Shown here piece after piece: positions 9,110 to 19,707 of a DNA stretch of 64,000 bases; positions within the stretch are counted from its first letter, which is position 1; each line of letters starts with the position of its first letter. The stretch lies in NCBI GenBank assembly GCA_003349915.1, contig QFXE01000020.1, positions 168,251 through 232,250 on the forward strand, in the 5' to 3' direction. The notes under the pieces were generated by a model. It worked only from the letters and a program-made list of their open reading frames with translations. It did not search any database and was not told the origin of the DNA. Origin of the DNA: an endosymbiont of Escarpia spicata. Lineage in GTDB: Bacteria; Pseudomonadota; Gammaproteobacteria; Chromatiales; Chromatiaceae. Both the position numbers and the translations under genes were made by a program.

Positions 9110-10024
9110 TTGCGGGTTCCTCTCTCCATCCGTCAGAGGAACAAACAAAGACCGGGCCGAAGAGAAATACATTGGGCCGCCATCATTGAGTGGGGAATCA
9201 GAATAACTGATGGAATCAGTTTCAACCAAGCGCTGTTGGAGGCCTGCCCGACAGGCGTTTTGGCAGTGGACCAGGATATTCGTATCCGATGGATCAACCC
9301 AGCCCTTGAATCCATGTTGGATCTGTCCGCCAACGAGCTTGTAGGCAAGGATCAGCAAACACTCCCGGAAGGGTTGCACGCACTATTCGAAACCACGGAG
9401 ATCCTCCACCTCTCCGTCGACGGTACAGATGAACGCTGGCTGCGGCGGGATGTACGGGAGATCAATGATGGTGCACAGTCACCACTCAAACTCCATTTCT
9501 ACCAGGATATCAGCGGTCAGGTGACTGCGCAGATGGAACGCGAGGCACTGCAGAAGCAGGTTGAGGAGTTGACCATAACCGACCCCTTGACCGGGCTGGC
9601 GAACCAACGCGCAACCTTGCAGGCCCTGGCGGCGCAGGTGACGCGCAGCCGCCGCTATAACAATCCGCTAACCCTTGCCGTGGTCCGCATCAGCGATCCG
9701 GACGATCCATCCGCCCTCCTGGATAGTGACAGGGTAATTGCAGTCGCCCAGTATCTGCGTGACCGGCTCCGGTGGGCCGATACCATTGGCCATTACGAAG
9801 AGGATCTGTTCATGCTGGTGCTGCCCGAAACCAGCGAATCCGATGCCCGCAACCTGCTGGAACAGATCCAGCAGGAGTGCCGGGATGGCAGCCTGACCTT
9901 ACTGGGAGACAAAACCGCACCCCATATTGGGATCGGTGTTGTCACTTGGGAAAGAGGTAATGACCCGCATCTGCTGATTCGCCACGCCATGGAGGCTTTG
10001 GAGTCATCATCCGGGAGCCGTTAG
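9110..10024 (+). CDS. PAS domain protein with degenerate GGDEF domain
   Basis: An N-terminal PAS domain (about 38–140) with the pattern ACPTGVLAVDQDIRIRWINP is joined by a short coiled coil to a GGDEF-fold domain starting TDPLTGLANQR. The catalytic GG(D/E)EF loop reads HYEEDLF, so diguanylate cyclase activity is unlikely and the domain is probably a regulatory or binding module. The start is uncertain: the only ordinary in-frame candidate is TTG at 9110, and no ATG precedes the PAS domain. Its stop overlaps the first base of the cyaA start, implying coupled translation and a possible sensory role for cAMP synthesis. Confidence 0.75.
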   Translation: MRVPLSIRQRNKQRPGRREIHWAAIIEWGIRITDGISFNQALLEACPTGVLAVDQDIRIRWINPALESMLDLSANELVGKDQQTLPEGLHALFETTEILHLSVDGTDERWLRRDVREINDGAQSPLKLHFYQDISGQVTAQMEREALQKQVEELTITDPLTGLANQRATLQALAAQVTRSRRYNNPLTLAVVRISDPDDPSALLDSDRVIAVAQYLRDRLRWADTIGHYEEDLFMLVLPETSESDARNLLEQIQQECRDGSLTLLGDKTAPHIGIGVVTWERGNDPHLLIRHAMEALESSSGSR

Positions 10025-12849
10025 TGCCGGAACCCCAGCAAATCAGTTTTGAGGAGGGCATCAGCCGCAAAGATCTGAAGACCATCCGGCGGCGCTTCAT
10101 GAATCTGCACCGTGAGCGGCTACGGCGCATCCTCGGAGAACTCAGACCCAGCCAGCATGAGTTCATCACTCTGCTGCCGCTGCTGTTTCATATCAACCAT
10201 CCGATGCTGCCGGGTTTCGTCAACAGTGAATCCCCGGCCGGCATTCCCGATTATGGGCCCTCGCAGAAGGCCCTGACCATTGCGCGCAAACTCAGCCGCA
10301 GTTTCAGCTATAAGAAACGGGCACACCGTACCTTTTTGCTGGAGGGCCTCTACCTGATGGGCAGTACCGGCACCATCGGCCAGTCCGCCGGCAGCGATTT
10401 TGACGTCTGGCTCTGCCACACCCCATCCCTCTCCGGCGATCAACGCAGAACCCTGCAGGAGAAAGCTGAACTGGTCGAAAAGGCTGCGGACGAACTGGAT
10501 CTGGAACTTCACATCTTCCTTATCGATCCAGAAGATTTCAGGGCCGGCAAAAAGGCCGCCCTCTCCCGTGAGAGCAGTGGCACCACTCAACACAGCCTGC
10601 TGCTGGAGGAGTTCTATCGCAGCGCCGTATTGCTGGCGGGACGCTATCCACTCTGGTGGCTGGTGCCCCCCGACCGCGAACTGGACTATCGGAACTACGC
10701 CGACAACCTGATCAGTCACCGCTTCGTCAACAACGCGGAACTGCTCGACTTCGGCGGTCTGGATCAGACACCTGCAGACGAATTCTTCGGCGCGGCGCTA
10801 TGGCAGCTCTACAAAGGCATCGACTCGCCCTACAAGTCGATTCTCAAGATTTTTCTCATGGAGGCTTACAGCCGCGACTTCCCCCATCCTCAATGGCTGG
10901 CGCAGCAGGCCAAGGCCGCCATCTACGCCGGAGAAGACGATCTCAACAAACTCGACGCCTATATCCTGCTCTACCGCCGGGTTGAAGAGTATCTCATCCA
11001 ACTCAAGGATGAAGACCGTCTTGAGCTGGCGCGGCGCTGCTTCTACTTCAAGGTCGGCGAGACCCTGAGCAGGGACAGCAACCTGCAGCACTGGCGCGCC
11101 GCCGAGCTGTTCAAGCTGACGCGGGAGTGGGGCTGGAGCCAGGCCCAGCTGCAGATACTCGACACCCGCGCCGACTGGAAGATCGACCAGGTGATCAGGG
11201 AGCGCAACGTGCTGGTAGGGGTGCTATCCCGCAGTTACCGGCTGCTCACCGACTTCGCCCGCACTCAGGGAGAGCATAGCCGCATCGACCCCATGGAACT
11301 CAATCTGCTGGGGCGCAAGCTCTATGCCGCGCTGGACCATCACCCCGGCAAGGTCGACAGCATCAACCCCGGCATCTCCAAGGATCTCTCCGAACCCCAC
11401 CTCTCGCTGCACCACCGGCGTTCACGGGATGGCAGCCTCGCCTGGATGCTCTACCGTGGCGCCGTTGATGAAGAGGAGGTTCTGGAGTTCAAACCGATAA
11501 AGATCACCCTGAACCTCATTGAGATTCTGCTTTGGAGCCACATCAACCAAGTGTGGGACAAGGACACCATCATCAACCTCTATCCTGAAGAGGATCACGT
11601 CAGCAGAGATGAACTGCTTGCCCTGCACAAGAGTTTGCGAAATTTTTTCCCCAGCGGAAAACCGGCAACAGCCTCCATGAAAACACTGTCACGACCCGCT
11701 TATGCGCGCTCCCTGACACTCTTCATCAATCTCGGCACAGACCCGCTGCAACACCTTGCGAAAGAGGGCAAACAGCTTACCAGCGACCGCCATGACCCGC
11801 TCAGTTTTGGTGCCTCCCGCAACAACCTGGTGCTCAACCTCGAAGAGTTGGTGGAGACAAGCTGGGGTGAACTGCTGGTCACCCGCCGCGAGGGGACAGA
11901 GGGCCTGCTCGATGCCCTATGTCAAAATCTCAACCTGCAGGGACAGGCCGAAACAACCACCAGCCGGATATCCAGTTACAGCTTCTCCTCCATCCGTGGC
12001 AGCCAGATCGCATCACGGGTCACCGAACTCTTTCAACATATCATCGGCCACTTTCAGCAGTCCGAAAACCACGAGGGGCGTTTCGCATTCCGCCTGGGAC
12101 ACGAGTTTTACATGGTGCAGCAGAATGACAAAGACTTTGCGTGGCGCAGTCTGGAGTCCTTCGAGAGCCTGCTGGAGGAGTTGGAACAGCCACAACAGAC
12201 GTTCCGCCCCCTGACGTTCGACCCGAGGATTCTTACCGATACCCCCTATCCGACGCTCTTCCAGCACAGCAGAAGAGACTTTATCCAGATCTTCTACCAG
12301 GTTGGCAGGCAGCAGACGCATATCTATCTGCTCGACGAGCAGGGCGCACTCTTTCAACAGACCCTGCCCGCTGACAGCCCCAGATTTCTCATGCGGCAGC
12401 AGCGGCGTTTTCTCAACAGTCTGCAGCAACTACGCAGCCTGATGCCCGGCGGTGAAATCAATCTCTTCGAAGAGCCCCGGTTTTACGAGTTGAAACAGGC
12501 GTCCAACGGCGACTGGAGGGTCGAACCCCGCCGAGTACCCCTGACCCGGCCTGACGACTATATGGAACTCTCCCTGGTCACCGACTCCCTCGATGCCACT
12601 GCCCGCCCCCACTCCCTGATCTGTGGTGATCATGAGTTCAGCCGCCTGGAATATGGTGAAGAGATCTATACTGCCACCGCCATTCATCTACAGGGCCTGC
12701 GTGAGGGTAACCAACGCTACCCTATCTATCTCACCTCTCTGCGACTTGCCGGGATGCAGACGATCGAGCCGCCCCGCACTGTGGAGCTGCTGCAACTGAA
12801 AAAACGTGTCGAACAGCGCCTTAACCGCGTGCTTGATCTTGCCCCCTGA
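10024..12849 (+). CDS. cyaA: Class I adenylate cyclase
   Basis: A 941-residue cytoplasmic enzyme making cAMP from ATP. The nucleotidyltransferase-type catalytic motif MGSTGTIGQSAGSDFDVWLC spans about 112–131; Ser114, Ser124, Asp125 and Asp127 match the spacing of the essential residues of E. coli CyaA. A long regulatory C-terminus follows; the protein is longer than the roughly 850 residues of the enteric enzyme. The start is GTG at 10024, overlapping the stop of the PAS/GGDEF-like gene, so the two form a transcription unit. A palindromic repeat follows the stop. Confidence 0.95.
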   Translation: MPEPQQISFEEGISRKDLKTIRRRFMNLHRERLRRILGELRPSQHEFITLLPLLFHINHPMLPGFVNSESPAGIPDYGPSQKALTIARKLSRSFSYKKRAHRTFLLEGLYLMGSTGTIGQSAGSDFDVWLCHTPSLSGDQRRTLQEKAELVEKAADELDLELHIFLIDPEDFRAGKKAALSRESSGTTQHSLLLEEFYRSAVLLAGRYPLWWLVPPDRELDYRNYADNLISHRFVNNAELLDFGGLDQTPADEFFGAALWQLYKGIDSPYKSILKIFLMEAYSRDFPHPQWLAQQAKAAIYAGEDDLNKLDAYILLYRRVEEYLIQLKDEDRLELARRCFYFKVGETLSRDSNLQHWRAAELFKLTREWGWSQAQLQILDTRADWKIDQVIRERNVLVGVLSRSYRLLTDFARTQGEHSRIDPMELNLLGRKLYAALDHHPGKVDSINPGISKDLSEPHLSLHHRRSRDGSLAWMLYRGAVDEEEVLEFKPIKITLNLIEILLWSHINQVWDKDTIINLYPEEDHVSRDELLALHKSLRNFFPSGKPATASMKTLSRPAYARSLTLFINLGTDPLQHLAKEGKQLTSDRHDPLSFGASRNNLVLNLEELVETSWGELLVTRREGTEGLLDALCQNLNLQGQAETTTSRISSYSFSSIRGSQIASRVTELFQHIIGHFQQSENHEGRFAFRLGHEFYMVQQNDKDFAWRSLESFESLLEELEQPQQTFRPLTFDPRILTDTPYPTLFQHSRRDFIQIFYQVGRQQTHIYLLDEQGALFQQTLPADSPRFLMRQQRRFLNSLQQLRSLMPGGEINLFEEPRFYELKQASNGDWRVEPRRVPLTRPDDYMELSLVTDSLDATARPHSLICGDHEFSRLEYGEEIYTATAIHLQGLREGNQRYPIYLTSLRLAGMQTIEPPRTVELLQLKKRVEQRLNRVLDLAP

Positions 12850-12872
12850 CTCGCCACGGATTCAGCCAGGAT

Positions 12873-12941
12873 GTAGGGTGCGCCGTGCGCACCATGATCA
12901 GCGCGAATACGGCTTGTTTTGGTGCGCATGGCGCACCCTAC
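12873..12941. repeat. GTAGGGTGCGC palindromic repeat (copy 1)
   Basis: A roughly 69-bp inverted repeat, starting GTAGGGTGCGCCGTGCGCACC and ending in the complementary arm. Relatives occur at 18182–18247, 22714–22779 and 60538–60603. All are intergenic. A downstream tail with AACTCAGAAACTTGAGTT (about 12986–13003) recurs next to copy 3, so the mobile unit is larger than the palindrome. Confidence 0.85.
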
Positions 12942-13002
12942 AATTCTTAATTGCATTTATTGAAGCCCCACCAGCCATCAGCACGAACTCAGAAACTTGA
13001 GT

Positions 13003-13008
13003 TATAAT
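13003..13008 (+). promoter_or_regulatory. Probable −10 box for lptM–dapF
   Basis: TATAAT at 13003–13008 would start transcription near 13015, just upstream of the lptM ATG at 13051. It is built partly from the tail of the neighbouring repeat (…GAGTTATAAT), so the repeat insertion may have supplied the promoter. No clear −35 is seen. Confidence 0.4.
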
Positions 13009-13050
13009 TCCGTCTCTCTCTTCCTTGCCCTTCAATTGTTGAGCACTACT

Positions 13051-13200
13051 ATGACCTGTTGGCCTAGATATCTCCTGTGGCTGGTAATCGCTGTGCTTGG
13101 CAGCGGCAACCTGCTCAGCGCCTGCGGCCAGAAAGGCCCCCTCTATCTGCCACCGTCTGAAGAGGCCGTGGACCAACAGGACAACGGAAAGAAGCGATAA
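13051..13200 (+). CDS. lptM: LptM (YifL-like) small lipoprotein
   Basis: A 49-residue protein with an N-terminal hydrophobic signal ending in lipobox LLSAC (Cys25), then the hallmark [11 protein letters not shown]. In E. coli LptM binds the LptD–LptE translocon and assists its maturation in the outer membrane. ATG 13051 is preferred over an upstream TTG because it gives a compact lipoprotein signal and lies downstream of a plausible −10 box. dapF follows after ten bases; lysA, which often sits between them, is absent. Confidence 0.88.
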   Translation: MTCWPRYLLWLVIAVLGSGNLLSACGQKGPLYLPPSEEAVDQQDNGKKR

Positions 13201-13210
13201 GCCCGTCCTC

Positions 13211-14041
13211 ATGCAACTCGCGTTCACCAAAATGCACGGCCTCGGCAACGACTTCGTGGTGATTGACGCCATCAGTCAGCAGGTCGAATTCACGCAGCAG
13301 CAACTACGCTTCATTGCCGACCGGCGCTTCGGCATCGGCTGCGACCAGATTCTGCTGGTGGAATCCCCTCGGGACGCGGCAACCGATTTCCACTATCGCA
13401 TCTTCAATCCCGACGGATCAGAGGTGGAACAGTGCGGCAATGGCGCCCGCTGTTTCGCCCACTTCGTCCGTGACAAAGGACTCAGCACCAAGAACGAAAT
13501 CCCTGTCGGCACCGCCGCCGGGAGAATCCAGCTCAAACATCTGCCCGATGGAATGGTGCAGGTGAACATGGGGCAGCCGCAGCTAAGCCCTGCCAAGATC
13601 CCTTTTCGAGCAGAGAGACAGGCCGCCACCTACGACCTCGAAGTCGGGGGGGAGAGACTCACCATCGCAGCCGTCTCCATGGGAAACCCCCATGTGGTGA
13701 TCCAGGTCGATTCAGTGGCACAGGCCCCGGTTCAACGGCTGGGCCCCCTGATCGAGCGCCATGCCCGCTTCCCCAACCGTGTCAATGCCGGTTTCATGGA
13801 GATCGTCAACCCGGACCACATCAAGTTGCGGGTTTTTGAGCGCGGCACCGGCGAAACCCTGGCCTGCGGTACCGGTGCCTGTGCCGCAGTGGTGGCCGGA
13901 CGCATTCAGGGATTGCTGAATCCGCAGGTGCGGGTCGGCCTCCCCGGTGGCGATCTTGTGGTAGAGTGGCGGGAAGAGAGTGAACCGGTACTGATGAGCG
14001 GGCCGGCGGCCACGGTTTTCGAAGGTAGAATCGAACTATGA
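13211..14041 (+). CDS. dapF: Diaminopimelate epimerase
   Basis: A 276-residue cytoplasmic enzyme interconverting LL- and meso-diaminopimelate for lysine and peptidoglycan. Two mirror-image domains each give one catalytic cysteine: Cys75 in [10 protein letters not shown] and Cys219 in ACGTGACAA. The start is ATG 13211 ([15 protein letters not shown]), which matches the family; the longer frame reading back into lptM is spurious. It overlaps the DUF484 gene by ATGA. Confidence 0.97.
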   Translation: MQLAFTKMHGLGNDFVVIDAISQQVEFTQQQLRFIADRRFGIGCDQILLVESPRDAATDFHYRIFNPDGSEVEQCGNGARCFAHFVRDKGLSTKNEIPVGTAAGRIQLKHLPDGMVQVNMGQPQLSPAKIPFRAERQAATYDLEVGGERLTIAAVSMGNPHVVIQVDSVAQAPVQRLGPLIERHARFPNRVNAGFMEIVNPDHIKLRVFERGTGETLACGTGACAAVVAGRIQGLLNPQVRVGLPGGDLVVEWREESEPVLMSGPAATVFEGRIEL

Positions 14042-14736
14042 GTCAACATGCTTCAGAGTCAGACAATACCAGCCTGGAGGAACGGGAGGCGCAGATCGCC
14101 CGGTACCTGACCGATCACCCTAACTTCTTTGAGCGCCATCCAGCGCTGTTGCGCAACCTGCTGATCCCCCACGAAAGCGGCGCTGCGATATCTCTCATCG
14201 AGCGTCAGGTGGAGAGCCTCCGGGAACAGGTGCATCACTACAAGTCACATCTGGAAGATTTGGTGGACGTGGCCAGGGAGAACGAGGCGCTGCAGGAGCG
14301 TATGCATCGCCTCACTCTAGCACTCATCGACGCAGCCTCTTTCGACGAGGTCATGAACGCCCTGGAAGATGAACTGCACGATGACTTCAAGGCAGATGCA
14401 GTGGAACTGAGGCTCTTCTCCAACAATCACCTCGAAGACCATCTGCTCGACGACAAACCTGAACACATCGCCACCTTCGAGCAGTTTTTCTCCGACAGCG
14501 TACCTATCTGCGGTCCCCTGCAACCCGCCCAACTCAATTTCATCTTCGGCACTGAAGGGGAAGAGATCGCCTCCACTGCGCTGATTCCGCTGAAAAATGA
14601 TGGGGTACTGGGTCTGCTCGCCATCGGCAGCCGGGATCCCAAGCGGTTCGCAGCCCACCAGGGCACGCAGTTCCTGATGCGGCTCGGAGAGGTCATTGGC
14701 CGCACCCTGCAGGCAGTCTCGCTGCCTGGTATCTAG
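14038..14736 (+). CDS. DUF484 family protein
   Basis: A 232-residue protein with the conserved N-terminus ([19 protein letters not shown]), a helical coiled linker (about 55–90) and a GAF-like C-terminal half containing [20 protein letters not shown]. The family is almost always encoded between dapF and xerC, as here, but its function is unknown. It overlaps dapF by ATGA and is followed by xerC after 47 bases. Confidence 0.9.
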   Translation: MSQHASESDNTSLEEREAQIARYLTDHPNFFERHPALLRNLLIPHESGAAISLIERQVESLREQVHHYKSHLEDLVDVARENEALQERMHRLTLALIDAASFDEVMNALEDELHDDFKADAVELRLFSNNHLEDHLLDDKPEHIATFEQFFSDSVPICGPLQPAQLNFIFGTEGEEIASTALIPLKNDGVLGLLAIGSRDPKRFAAHQGTQFLMRLGEVIGRTLQAVSLPGI

Positions 14737-14783
14737 CAAACAACCAGCATCCTACATAAGCTGTCATCGCGACAGGTTACGGA

Positions 14784-15698
14784 ATGTCTGATATGTCATT
14801 GCCCAACGATCCGCAAGAGTGGGTAGAACGTTTTCTCGGCCATCTGCGTCTCGAACGCCACCTCTCCCCCCGCACCCTGGAGAGCTACGCCCGGGATCTC
14901 AACCAAGCCACCCACTGGCTGGAAACAGAAAAGATCACTGCCTGGCAACAGCTTGACCAACACCAGGTCAGAAGTTATATCGCCCGACGCCACCGCCAGG
15001 GGCTAGACCCCAAGAGCCTGCAGCGTGAGCTCTCCAGCCTGCGCAGCCTGTTTCGTTACCTGTTGCGGGAAGGTGTTGCGGCGGCCAATCCAGCACTGGG
15101 TGTCCGCGCCCCCAAGGTTCGGCGCAAACTGCCGGTCACCCTTGATGCAGACCAGATCAGTCATCTGCTCGATATCCGGGACGACGACCCCGTTGCCATC
15201 CGGGACCTGACAATCATGGAACTCTTCTACTCCTCTGGCCTGCGTCTGGCAGAGCTGATCAGCCTCAACCTCGGCGATATCGATATTCCCGACGCCATGG
15301 TGGAGGTCACCGGCAAGGGCGCCAAGACCCGCCGGGTTCCCGTCGGTCGCAAGGCGCTGGCGGCGCTCGACCGCTGGCTCGCGGTGCGGAGCCAACTTGC
15401 CGGGGCCGGGGAGAACGCGCTGTTTGTTGGAGTGCGGGGCAAACGCATCAGCCGCTCCACCATCCAGCAGCGCTTGCGGCACTGGTCCATCGAGCAGGGG
15501 GTACCCAGAAACGTCCACCCTCACCTGCTGCGCCACTCCTTCGCCAGCCACCTGTTGGAATCCTCCGGCGACCTACGGGCGGTACAGGAGCTGCTGGGCC
15601 ACGCCGACATCAGCACCACCCAAATCTACACCCATCTCGACTTCCAGCATCTTGCGGAGGTCTATGACAAAGCCCATCCCCGCGCCCGCAAGAAATAA
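14784..15698 (+). CDS. xerC: Tyrosine recombinase XerC
   Basis: A 304-residue site-specific recombinase that, with XerD, resolves chromosome dimers at dif. An N-terminal SAM-like core-binding domain (about 10–95) precedes the catalytic domain with Arg154, Lys178, His247, Arg250, His273 and nucleophile Tyr282 ([20 protein letters not shown]). The conserved dapF–DUF484–xerC order and absence of phage genes identify it as the housekeeping enzyme, not an integrase of a mobile element. Confidence 0.95.
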   Translation: MSDMSLPNDPQEWVERFLGHLRLERHLSPRTLESYARDLNQATHWLETEKITAWQQLDQHQVRSYIARRHRQGLDPKSLQRELSSLRSLFRYLLREGVAAANPALGVRAPKVRRKLPVTLDADQISHLLDIRDDDPVAIRDLTIMELFYSSGLRLAELISLNLGDIDIPDAMVEVTGKGAKTRRVPVGRKALAALDRWLAVRSQLAGAGENALFVGVRGKRISRSTIQQRLRHWSIEQGVPRNVHPHLLRHSFASHLLESSGDLRAVQELLGHADISTTQIYTHLDFQHLAEVYDKAHPRARKK

Positions 15699-15777
15699 CA
15701 GGGTCAATCAATTTCTAACCAAGCCTCAGCTCAGGTACAATCGCTCCTTTGTAGTCATAGTGCGGATCTCCGTAACA

Positions 15778-16317
15778 ATGTTTAAAGGCACGACAATCCT
15801 CTCAGTGCGCCGTAACGGCAAGGTGGTGATCGGTGGAGACGGCCAAGTCTCCCTCGGCAACACAGTGATGAAAGGCAACGCCCGCAAGGTGCGCCGCCTC
15901 TACAAAGGCGGCGTAATTGCAGGTTTTGCAGGCGCCACGGCAGACGCATTCACCCTCTTTGAGCGCTTCGAGGGCAAGCTGGAAAAACATCATGGGCACC
16001 TGACCCGGGCGGCCGTTGAGCTGGCAAAAGACTGGCGCACCGAACGCTCCCTGCGGCGTCTGGAAGCGCTGCTGTGTGTCGCTGACGCCAAGGCATCTCT
16101 GATCATCTCCGGCACCGGCGATGTAATCGAGCCGGAAAACAGCCTTATGGCGATCGGCTCCGGCGGCGCTTTTGCGCAGGCTGCTGCCCGCGCCCTGCTG
16201 GAGAATACCGAGCTAGGCGCGGCAGAGGTGGTCAACAAAGGCCTCTCCATCGCGGCAGATATCTGCATCTATACCAACCACAACATCGTTCTTGAAGAAC
16301 TCGACTGCGAGCAATAA
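15778..16317 (+). CDS. hslV: HslV, peptidase subunit of the HslVU protease
   Basis: A 179-residue threonine peptidase forming the proteolytic double ring of HslVU. ATG 15778 yields [20 protein letters not shown]; removal of the first residues would expose the nucleophilic Thr. [20 protein letters not shown] and [15 protein letters not shown] are family signatures. The next gene, eight bases downstream, is the cognate ATPase. I see no clear heat-shock promoter in the 79 bases after xerC. Confidence 0.97.
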   Translation: MFKGTTILSVRRNGKVVIGGDGQVSLGNTVMKGNARKVRRLYKGGVIAGFAGATADAFTLFERFEGKLEKHHGHLTRAAVELAKDWRTERSLRRLEALLCVADAKASLIISGTGDVIEPENSLMAIGSGGAFAQAAARALLENTELGAAEVVNKGLSIAADICIYTNHNIVLEELDCEQ

Positions 16318-16325
16318 CCGTTATC

Positions 16326-17666
16326 ATGTCGGAAATCACTCCCCAGCAGATCGTCGCTGAACTCAACAAACACATCATTGGTCAGGCGGATGCCAAACGG
16401 GCCGTGGCCATTGCCCTGCGTAACCGCTGGCGGCGATCCCAGGTACCTGATGATCTGCGTAACGAGATCACCCCGAAAAACATCCTCATGATCGGCCCCA
16501 CCGGCGTCGGCAAGACTGAGATTGCCCGCCGTCTGGCCAAACTGGCAAACGCCCCATTCATGAAGGTCGAGGCGACAAAATTCACTGAGGTTGGCTACGT
16601 TGGACGCGAAGTCGACTCCATCATTCGCGATCTTGCCGATTCCGCCGTGAAAATGGTACGCGAAACCGAGATGAAAAAAGAGGCGGACGCCGCCCGCCAT
16701 GCCGCAGAAGAGCGCATTCTCGACGCCCTGCTGCCCACTCCCAAGTCGAGTGACTGGGGTGATGACAGCAGCGCCGACAGCGGCGTCTCCAGCGCCACCC
16801 GTGAAAAATTCCGGGAGAAGATCCGCAACGGCGAAATGGATGACAAGGAGATAGAGATCGAGGTCAGCGCCTCGCCCATGGGGGTCGAGATCATGGCTCC
16901 ACCCGGCATGGAGGAGATGACCAATCAGCTGCAGGGCATGTTCTCCAACATGGGTTCCGGCCGCACCCGGCGGCGCAAACTGCGCATCAAGGACGCTTTC
17001 AAGATATTGCAGGACGAAGAGGCGCAGAAGCGGATCAACGAAGAGGATCTCAAACTGCGCGCCCTCGACATGGTGGAGCAACAGGGCATAGTCTTTCTCG
17101 ATGAACTGGACAAGGTGGCAAGCCGCTCCGACCATGGTGGCGCCGATGTCTCCCGTGAGGGGGTGCAACGCGACCTGCTGCCACTGGTGGAAGGATGCAC
17201 CGTCTCAACCAAGCACGGCATGGTGAAGACCGACCACATCCTCTTTATCGCCTCTGGCGCCTTCCACCTCTCCAAGCCCTCCGACCTGATCCCGGAACTG
17301 CAGGGACGCCTGCCGATCCGTGTGGAACTGGGTGCGCTGAGCACCGAAGACTTCACCCGCATACTCACCGAACCGGACGCCTCACTGACCGAGCAATACC
17401 AAGCGCTGATGGCCACCGAGCAGGTAAAGCTGGAATTTACCCCGGATGGTATTCAACGCATCGCCGAGACCGCATGGGAGGTCAATGAGCGTACCGAAAA
17501 CATCGGCGCAAGACGTCTGCACACGGTTATGGAGCGCCTGCTGGAGACGGTCTCCTTCGAAGCGACCGAGCATACCGGCGAGAGCTTCACGGTCGACGCG
17601 GCCTATGTTGATGAACACCTGGCGGAACTCGCAGCGGACGAGGACCTGAGCCAGTACATTCTTTGA
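16326..17666 (+). CDS. hslU: HslU, ATPase subunit of the HslVU protease
   Basis: A 446-residue AAA+ unfoldase that feeds substrates to HslV. Walker A is GPTGVGKT (57–64), Walker B is IVFLDELDK (about 254–262), and the intermediate domain that distinguishes HslU from ClpX lies between them (about 110–235). The C-terminal DLSQYIL tail, which inserts into HslV to activate it, is intact. Co-transcribed with hslV. Confidence 0.98.
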   Translation: MSEITPQQIVAELNKHIIGQADAKRAVAIALRNRWRRSQVPDDLRNEITPKNILMIGPTGVGKTEIARRLAKLANAPFMKVEATKFTEVGYVGREVDSIIRDLADSAVKMVRETEMKKEADAARHAAEERILDALLPTPKSSDWGDDSSADSGVSSATREKFREKIRNGEMDDKEIEIEVSASPMGVEIMAPPGMEEMTNQLQGMFSNMGSGRTRRRKLRIKDAFKILQDEEAQKRINEEDLKLRALDMVEQQGIVFLDELDKVASRSDHGGADVSREGVQRDLLPLVEGCTVSTKHGMVKTDHILFIASGAFHLSKPSDLIPELQGRLPIRVELGALSTEDFTRILTEPDASLTEQYQALMATEQVKLEFTPDGIQRIAETAWEVNERTENIGARRLHTVMERLLETVSFEATEHTGESFTVDAAYVDEHLAELAADEDLSQYIL

Positions 17667-17759
17667 TAGAGCGTACCAACCCGCTTTGCTGCCGGGTTTC
17701 TGCCGCCGGGCAAGTGCTTAAAATTGCATCTTTGAATCAAGTTTAGAGAGAGAAGAGAG

Positions 17760-18128
17760 ATGTCACACCCCAATCCCACCGAGATCCATCTGCATCGTCA
17801 ATCCAAGGCACTCGAGATCACCTTCGACGACGGCAACAAATTTGCCTATCCGGCAGAGTATCTGCGGGTATTCTCCCCCTCCGCCGAAGTACAGGGTCAC
17901 GGCCCGGGTCAGGAGGTATTGCAGACCGGCAAGGAAGAGGTGAACATTCTCCATATCGATCCTGTGGGAAATTACGCCGTCTGCCTCCATTTCGACGACG
18001 AACACAACACCGGCATCTACTCCTGGGAGACCCTCTACAAACTGGGGGCCAACCAAAATGCCAACTGGAAGGGTTACCTGGCAAGGCTAGAAGCCGCCGG
18101 ATATCAACGTAAAGCACGAGCGAATTAG
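17760..18128 (+). CDS. DUF971 family protein
   Basis: A 122-residue protein with the DUF971 core (LEITFDDGNKFAYPAEYLRV … GIYSWETLYKLG), related to the N-terminal domain of gamma-butyrobetaine hydroxylase. It stands alone after hslU, its usual position in related gammaproteobacteria. The biochemical role is not established. A good Shine–Dalgarno-like stretch (GAGAGAGAAGAGAG) precedes the ATG. Confidence 0.88.
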   Translation: MSHPNPTEIHLHRQSKALEITFDDGNKFAYPAEYLRVFSPSAEVQGHGPGQEVLQTGKEEVNILHIDPVGNYAVCLHFDDEHNTGIYSWETLYKLGANQNANWKGYLARLEAAGYQRKARAN

Positions 18129-18181
18129 TCGCTCACGTTTCGAAATTCGTGATGATGTTGACATGGGTGAATGTGGCGAAC

Positions 18182-18247
18182 GTAGGGTGCGCTGTGCGCA
18201 CCATGACAGCTGTAACGGCTTATTCTGGTGCGCACAGCGCACCCTAC
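18182..18247. repeat. GTAGGGTGCGC palindromic repeat (copy 2)
   Basis: An inverted repeat of the same family as 12873–12941. Its left flank (about 18135–18181) matches the reverse complement of the right flank of copy 3 (22780–22840), so the two copies share an extended element in opposite orientations. It lies in the 208-base gap before ubiE. Confidence 0.85.
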
Positions 18248-18336
18248 CAAATGAATCATACGCCCTCATTTAGAAAAGGGGTTGGAGTCAAATTTGACCC
18301 CGCCCCCTGCCAGACACAGCAGCAGGCAAACGAAAC

Positions 18337-19086
18337 ATGAGTGACGACAAGACCACACATTTCGGCTATGAACAGGTTAATGTCGAAGAGAAGGCCGGGC
18401 GGGTACGTGCCGTCTTCGATTCGGTCGCCAACAAATATGACCTGATGAACGACCTGATGTCATTCGGGGTTCACCGCCTGTGGAAGCGCCACACGATAGA
18501 GATCTCCGGCGTGCGCCGCGGCCAGCGGGTACTCGATCTGGCAGCCGGCACCGGCGACCTCTCCGCCCGCTTCAGCGGCCTGGTAGGTCCTGATGGACAG
18601 GTGGTCTTTACCGACATCAATGCCGCCATGCTGGAACAGGGCCGTGAACGCATGCTGGACGAAGGGCGTGTCGGCAACCTGCAATACGCCCAAGTCGATG
18701 CCCAATATCTGCCATTTCCCGACAACTATTTCGACTGCGTTACCATCGCTTTCGGATTGCGCAACGTCACCGACAAACAGAAGGCACTGGACGCCATCTT
18801 CAGAGTTGTCCGCCCCGGCGGTCGCATGCTGGTGCTGGAGTTCTCCAAACCGACCATCAAGCCGCTAGAGAAAATCTACGACTTCTACTCCTTCTCCCTG
18901 CTGCCCAAGATAGGCAAGCTGGTAACCAACGACGAGGATAGCTACCGCTATCTGGCGGAATCGATTCGCATGCATCCCGACCAGGAGACCCTGAAGGGGA
19001 TGATGGAACATTCCGGTTTCGAGCGTTGCGACTACTTCAACGAGACCGGCGGCGTGGTGGCGATCCATCGGGGTTATAAGCTTTGA
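18337..19086 (+). CDS. ubiE: Ubiquinone/menaquinone C-methyltransferase UbiE
   Basis: A 249-residue SAM-dependent methyltransferase for the C2 methylation of the quinone ring. It has the SAM motif [12 protein letters not shown], the family block [13 protein letters not shown] and the end [19 protein letters not shown]. It starts the ubiE–ubiJ–ubiB cluster for aerobic ubiquinone synthesis, with only six bases to ubiJ. Confidence 0.97.
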   Translation: MSDDKTTHFGYEQVNVEEKAGRVRAVFDSVANKYDLMNDLMSFGVHRLWKRHTIEISGVRRGQRVLDLAAGTGDLSARFSGLVGPDGQVVFTDINAAMLEQGRERMLDEGRVGNLQYAQVDAQYLPFPDNYFDCVTIAFGLRNVTDKQKALDAIFRVVRPGGRMLVLEFSKPTIKPLEKIYDFYSFSLLPKIGKLVTNDEDSYRYLAESIRMHPDQETLKGMMEHSGFERCDYFNETGGVVAIHRGYKL

Positions 19087-19092
19087 TCAAAC

Positions 19093-19707
19093 ATGACTGT
19101 TAGCGCCGCTGCCTTCGCCACCCTTGAACAGCTGATTAACCAGGCTATCCGGCTCGACCCTGAGGCGCCGGCACGCCTGGAGCCCATGTTTGGGCGGGTC
19201 ATCCGGCTCGACCTGCTGGGATTTGGCCTGTCGCTCTACCTGATCCCGGAACCCGGCGGCATACAGTTGCTGAGTAACTTCGAGGGAGAACCGGACTGCG
19301 CCCTGCGCGGTACCCCACTCGATCTGGCCGCCATGCGCGGCAACCGTAAAAGCGCCGACCAGCTTTTCAGCGGCGCTGTCGAGATCGAAGGTGATTCTGC
19401 CCTGGCCCACCGTTTCGGCGACTTCCTCTCCGCACTCGATATCGACTGGGAGGAACAGCTCTCCCACCTCACCGGTGATCTCATCGCCCATGAAGTCGGC
19501 AATGCTGCACGCAGCCTGTTTGACTGGGGGAAGAAGTTGCGCCGAACCTCCGGACAGAACCTGCAGGAGTATCTGCAAGAGGAGCTGCGTCTGCTGCCCA
19601 GCCGCTACGAGATCGAGCCTTTCCTGGCAGGCGTCGACACCCTGCGCGATGATGTGGAACGCCTGGCAGCCAGACTGCAGCGCCTGCGCGGCAAGGCAGT
19701 TTCATGA
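19093..19707 (+). CDS. ubiJ: UbiJ, SCP2-domain ubiquinone biosynthesis accessory factor
   Basis: A 204-residue protein with an N-terminal SCP2-like lipid-binding domain (about 15–110) and a C-terminal amphipathic helix, as in E. coli UbiJ, which with UbiK organises the soluble Ubi complex and carries hydrophobic intermediates. Sandwiched between ubiE and ubiB, overlapping the latter by ATGA. Sequence is weakly conserved in the family, so context carries much of the call. Confidence 0.9.
   Translation: MTVSAAAFATLEQLINQAIRLDPEAPARLEPMFGRVIRLDLLGFGLSLYLIPEPGGIQLLSNFEGEPDCALRGTPLDLAAMRGNRKSADQLFSGAVEIEGDSALAHRFGDFLSALDIDWEEQLSHLTGDLIAHEVGNAARSLFDWGKKLRRTSGQNLQEYLQEELRLLPSRYEIEPFLAGVDTLRDDVERLAARLQRLRGKAVS

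Noticed and set aside
14784..15698. Phage or integron integrase marking a mobile island
   Set aside because: The conserved dapF–DUF484–xerC order and XerC-like sequence identify a housekeeping recombinase, with no att-like repeats or phage genes.
17681..17703. Intrinsic terminator after hslU
   Set aside because: A weak AACCCG/CGGGTT stem is visible, but the loop is large and no T-run follows.
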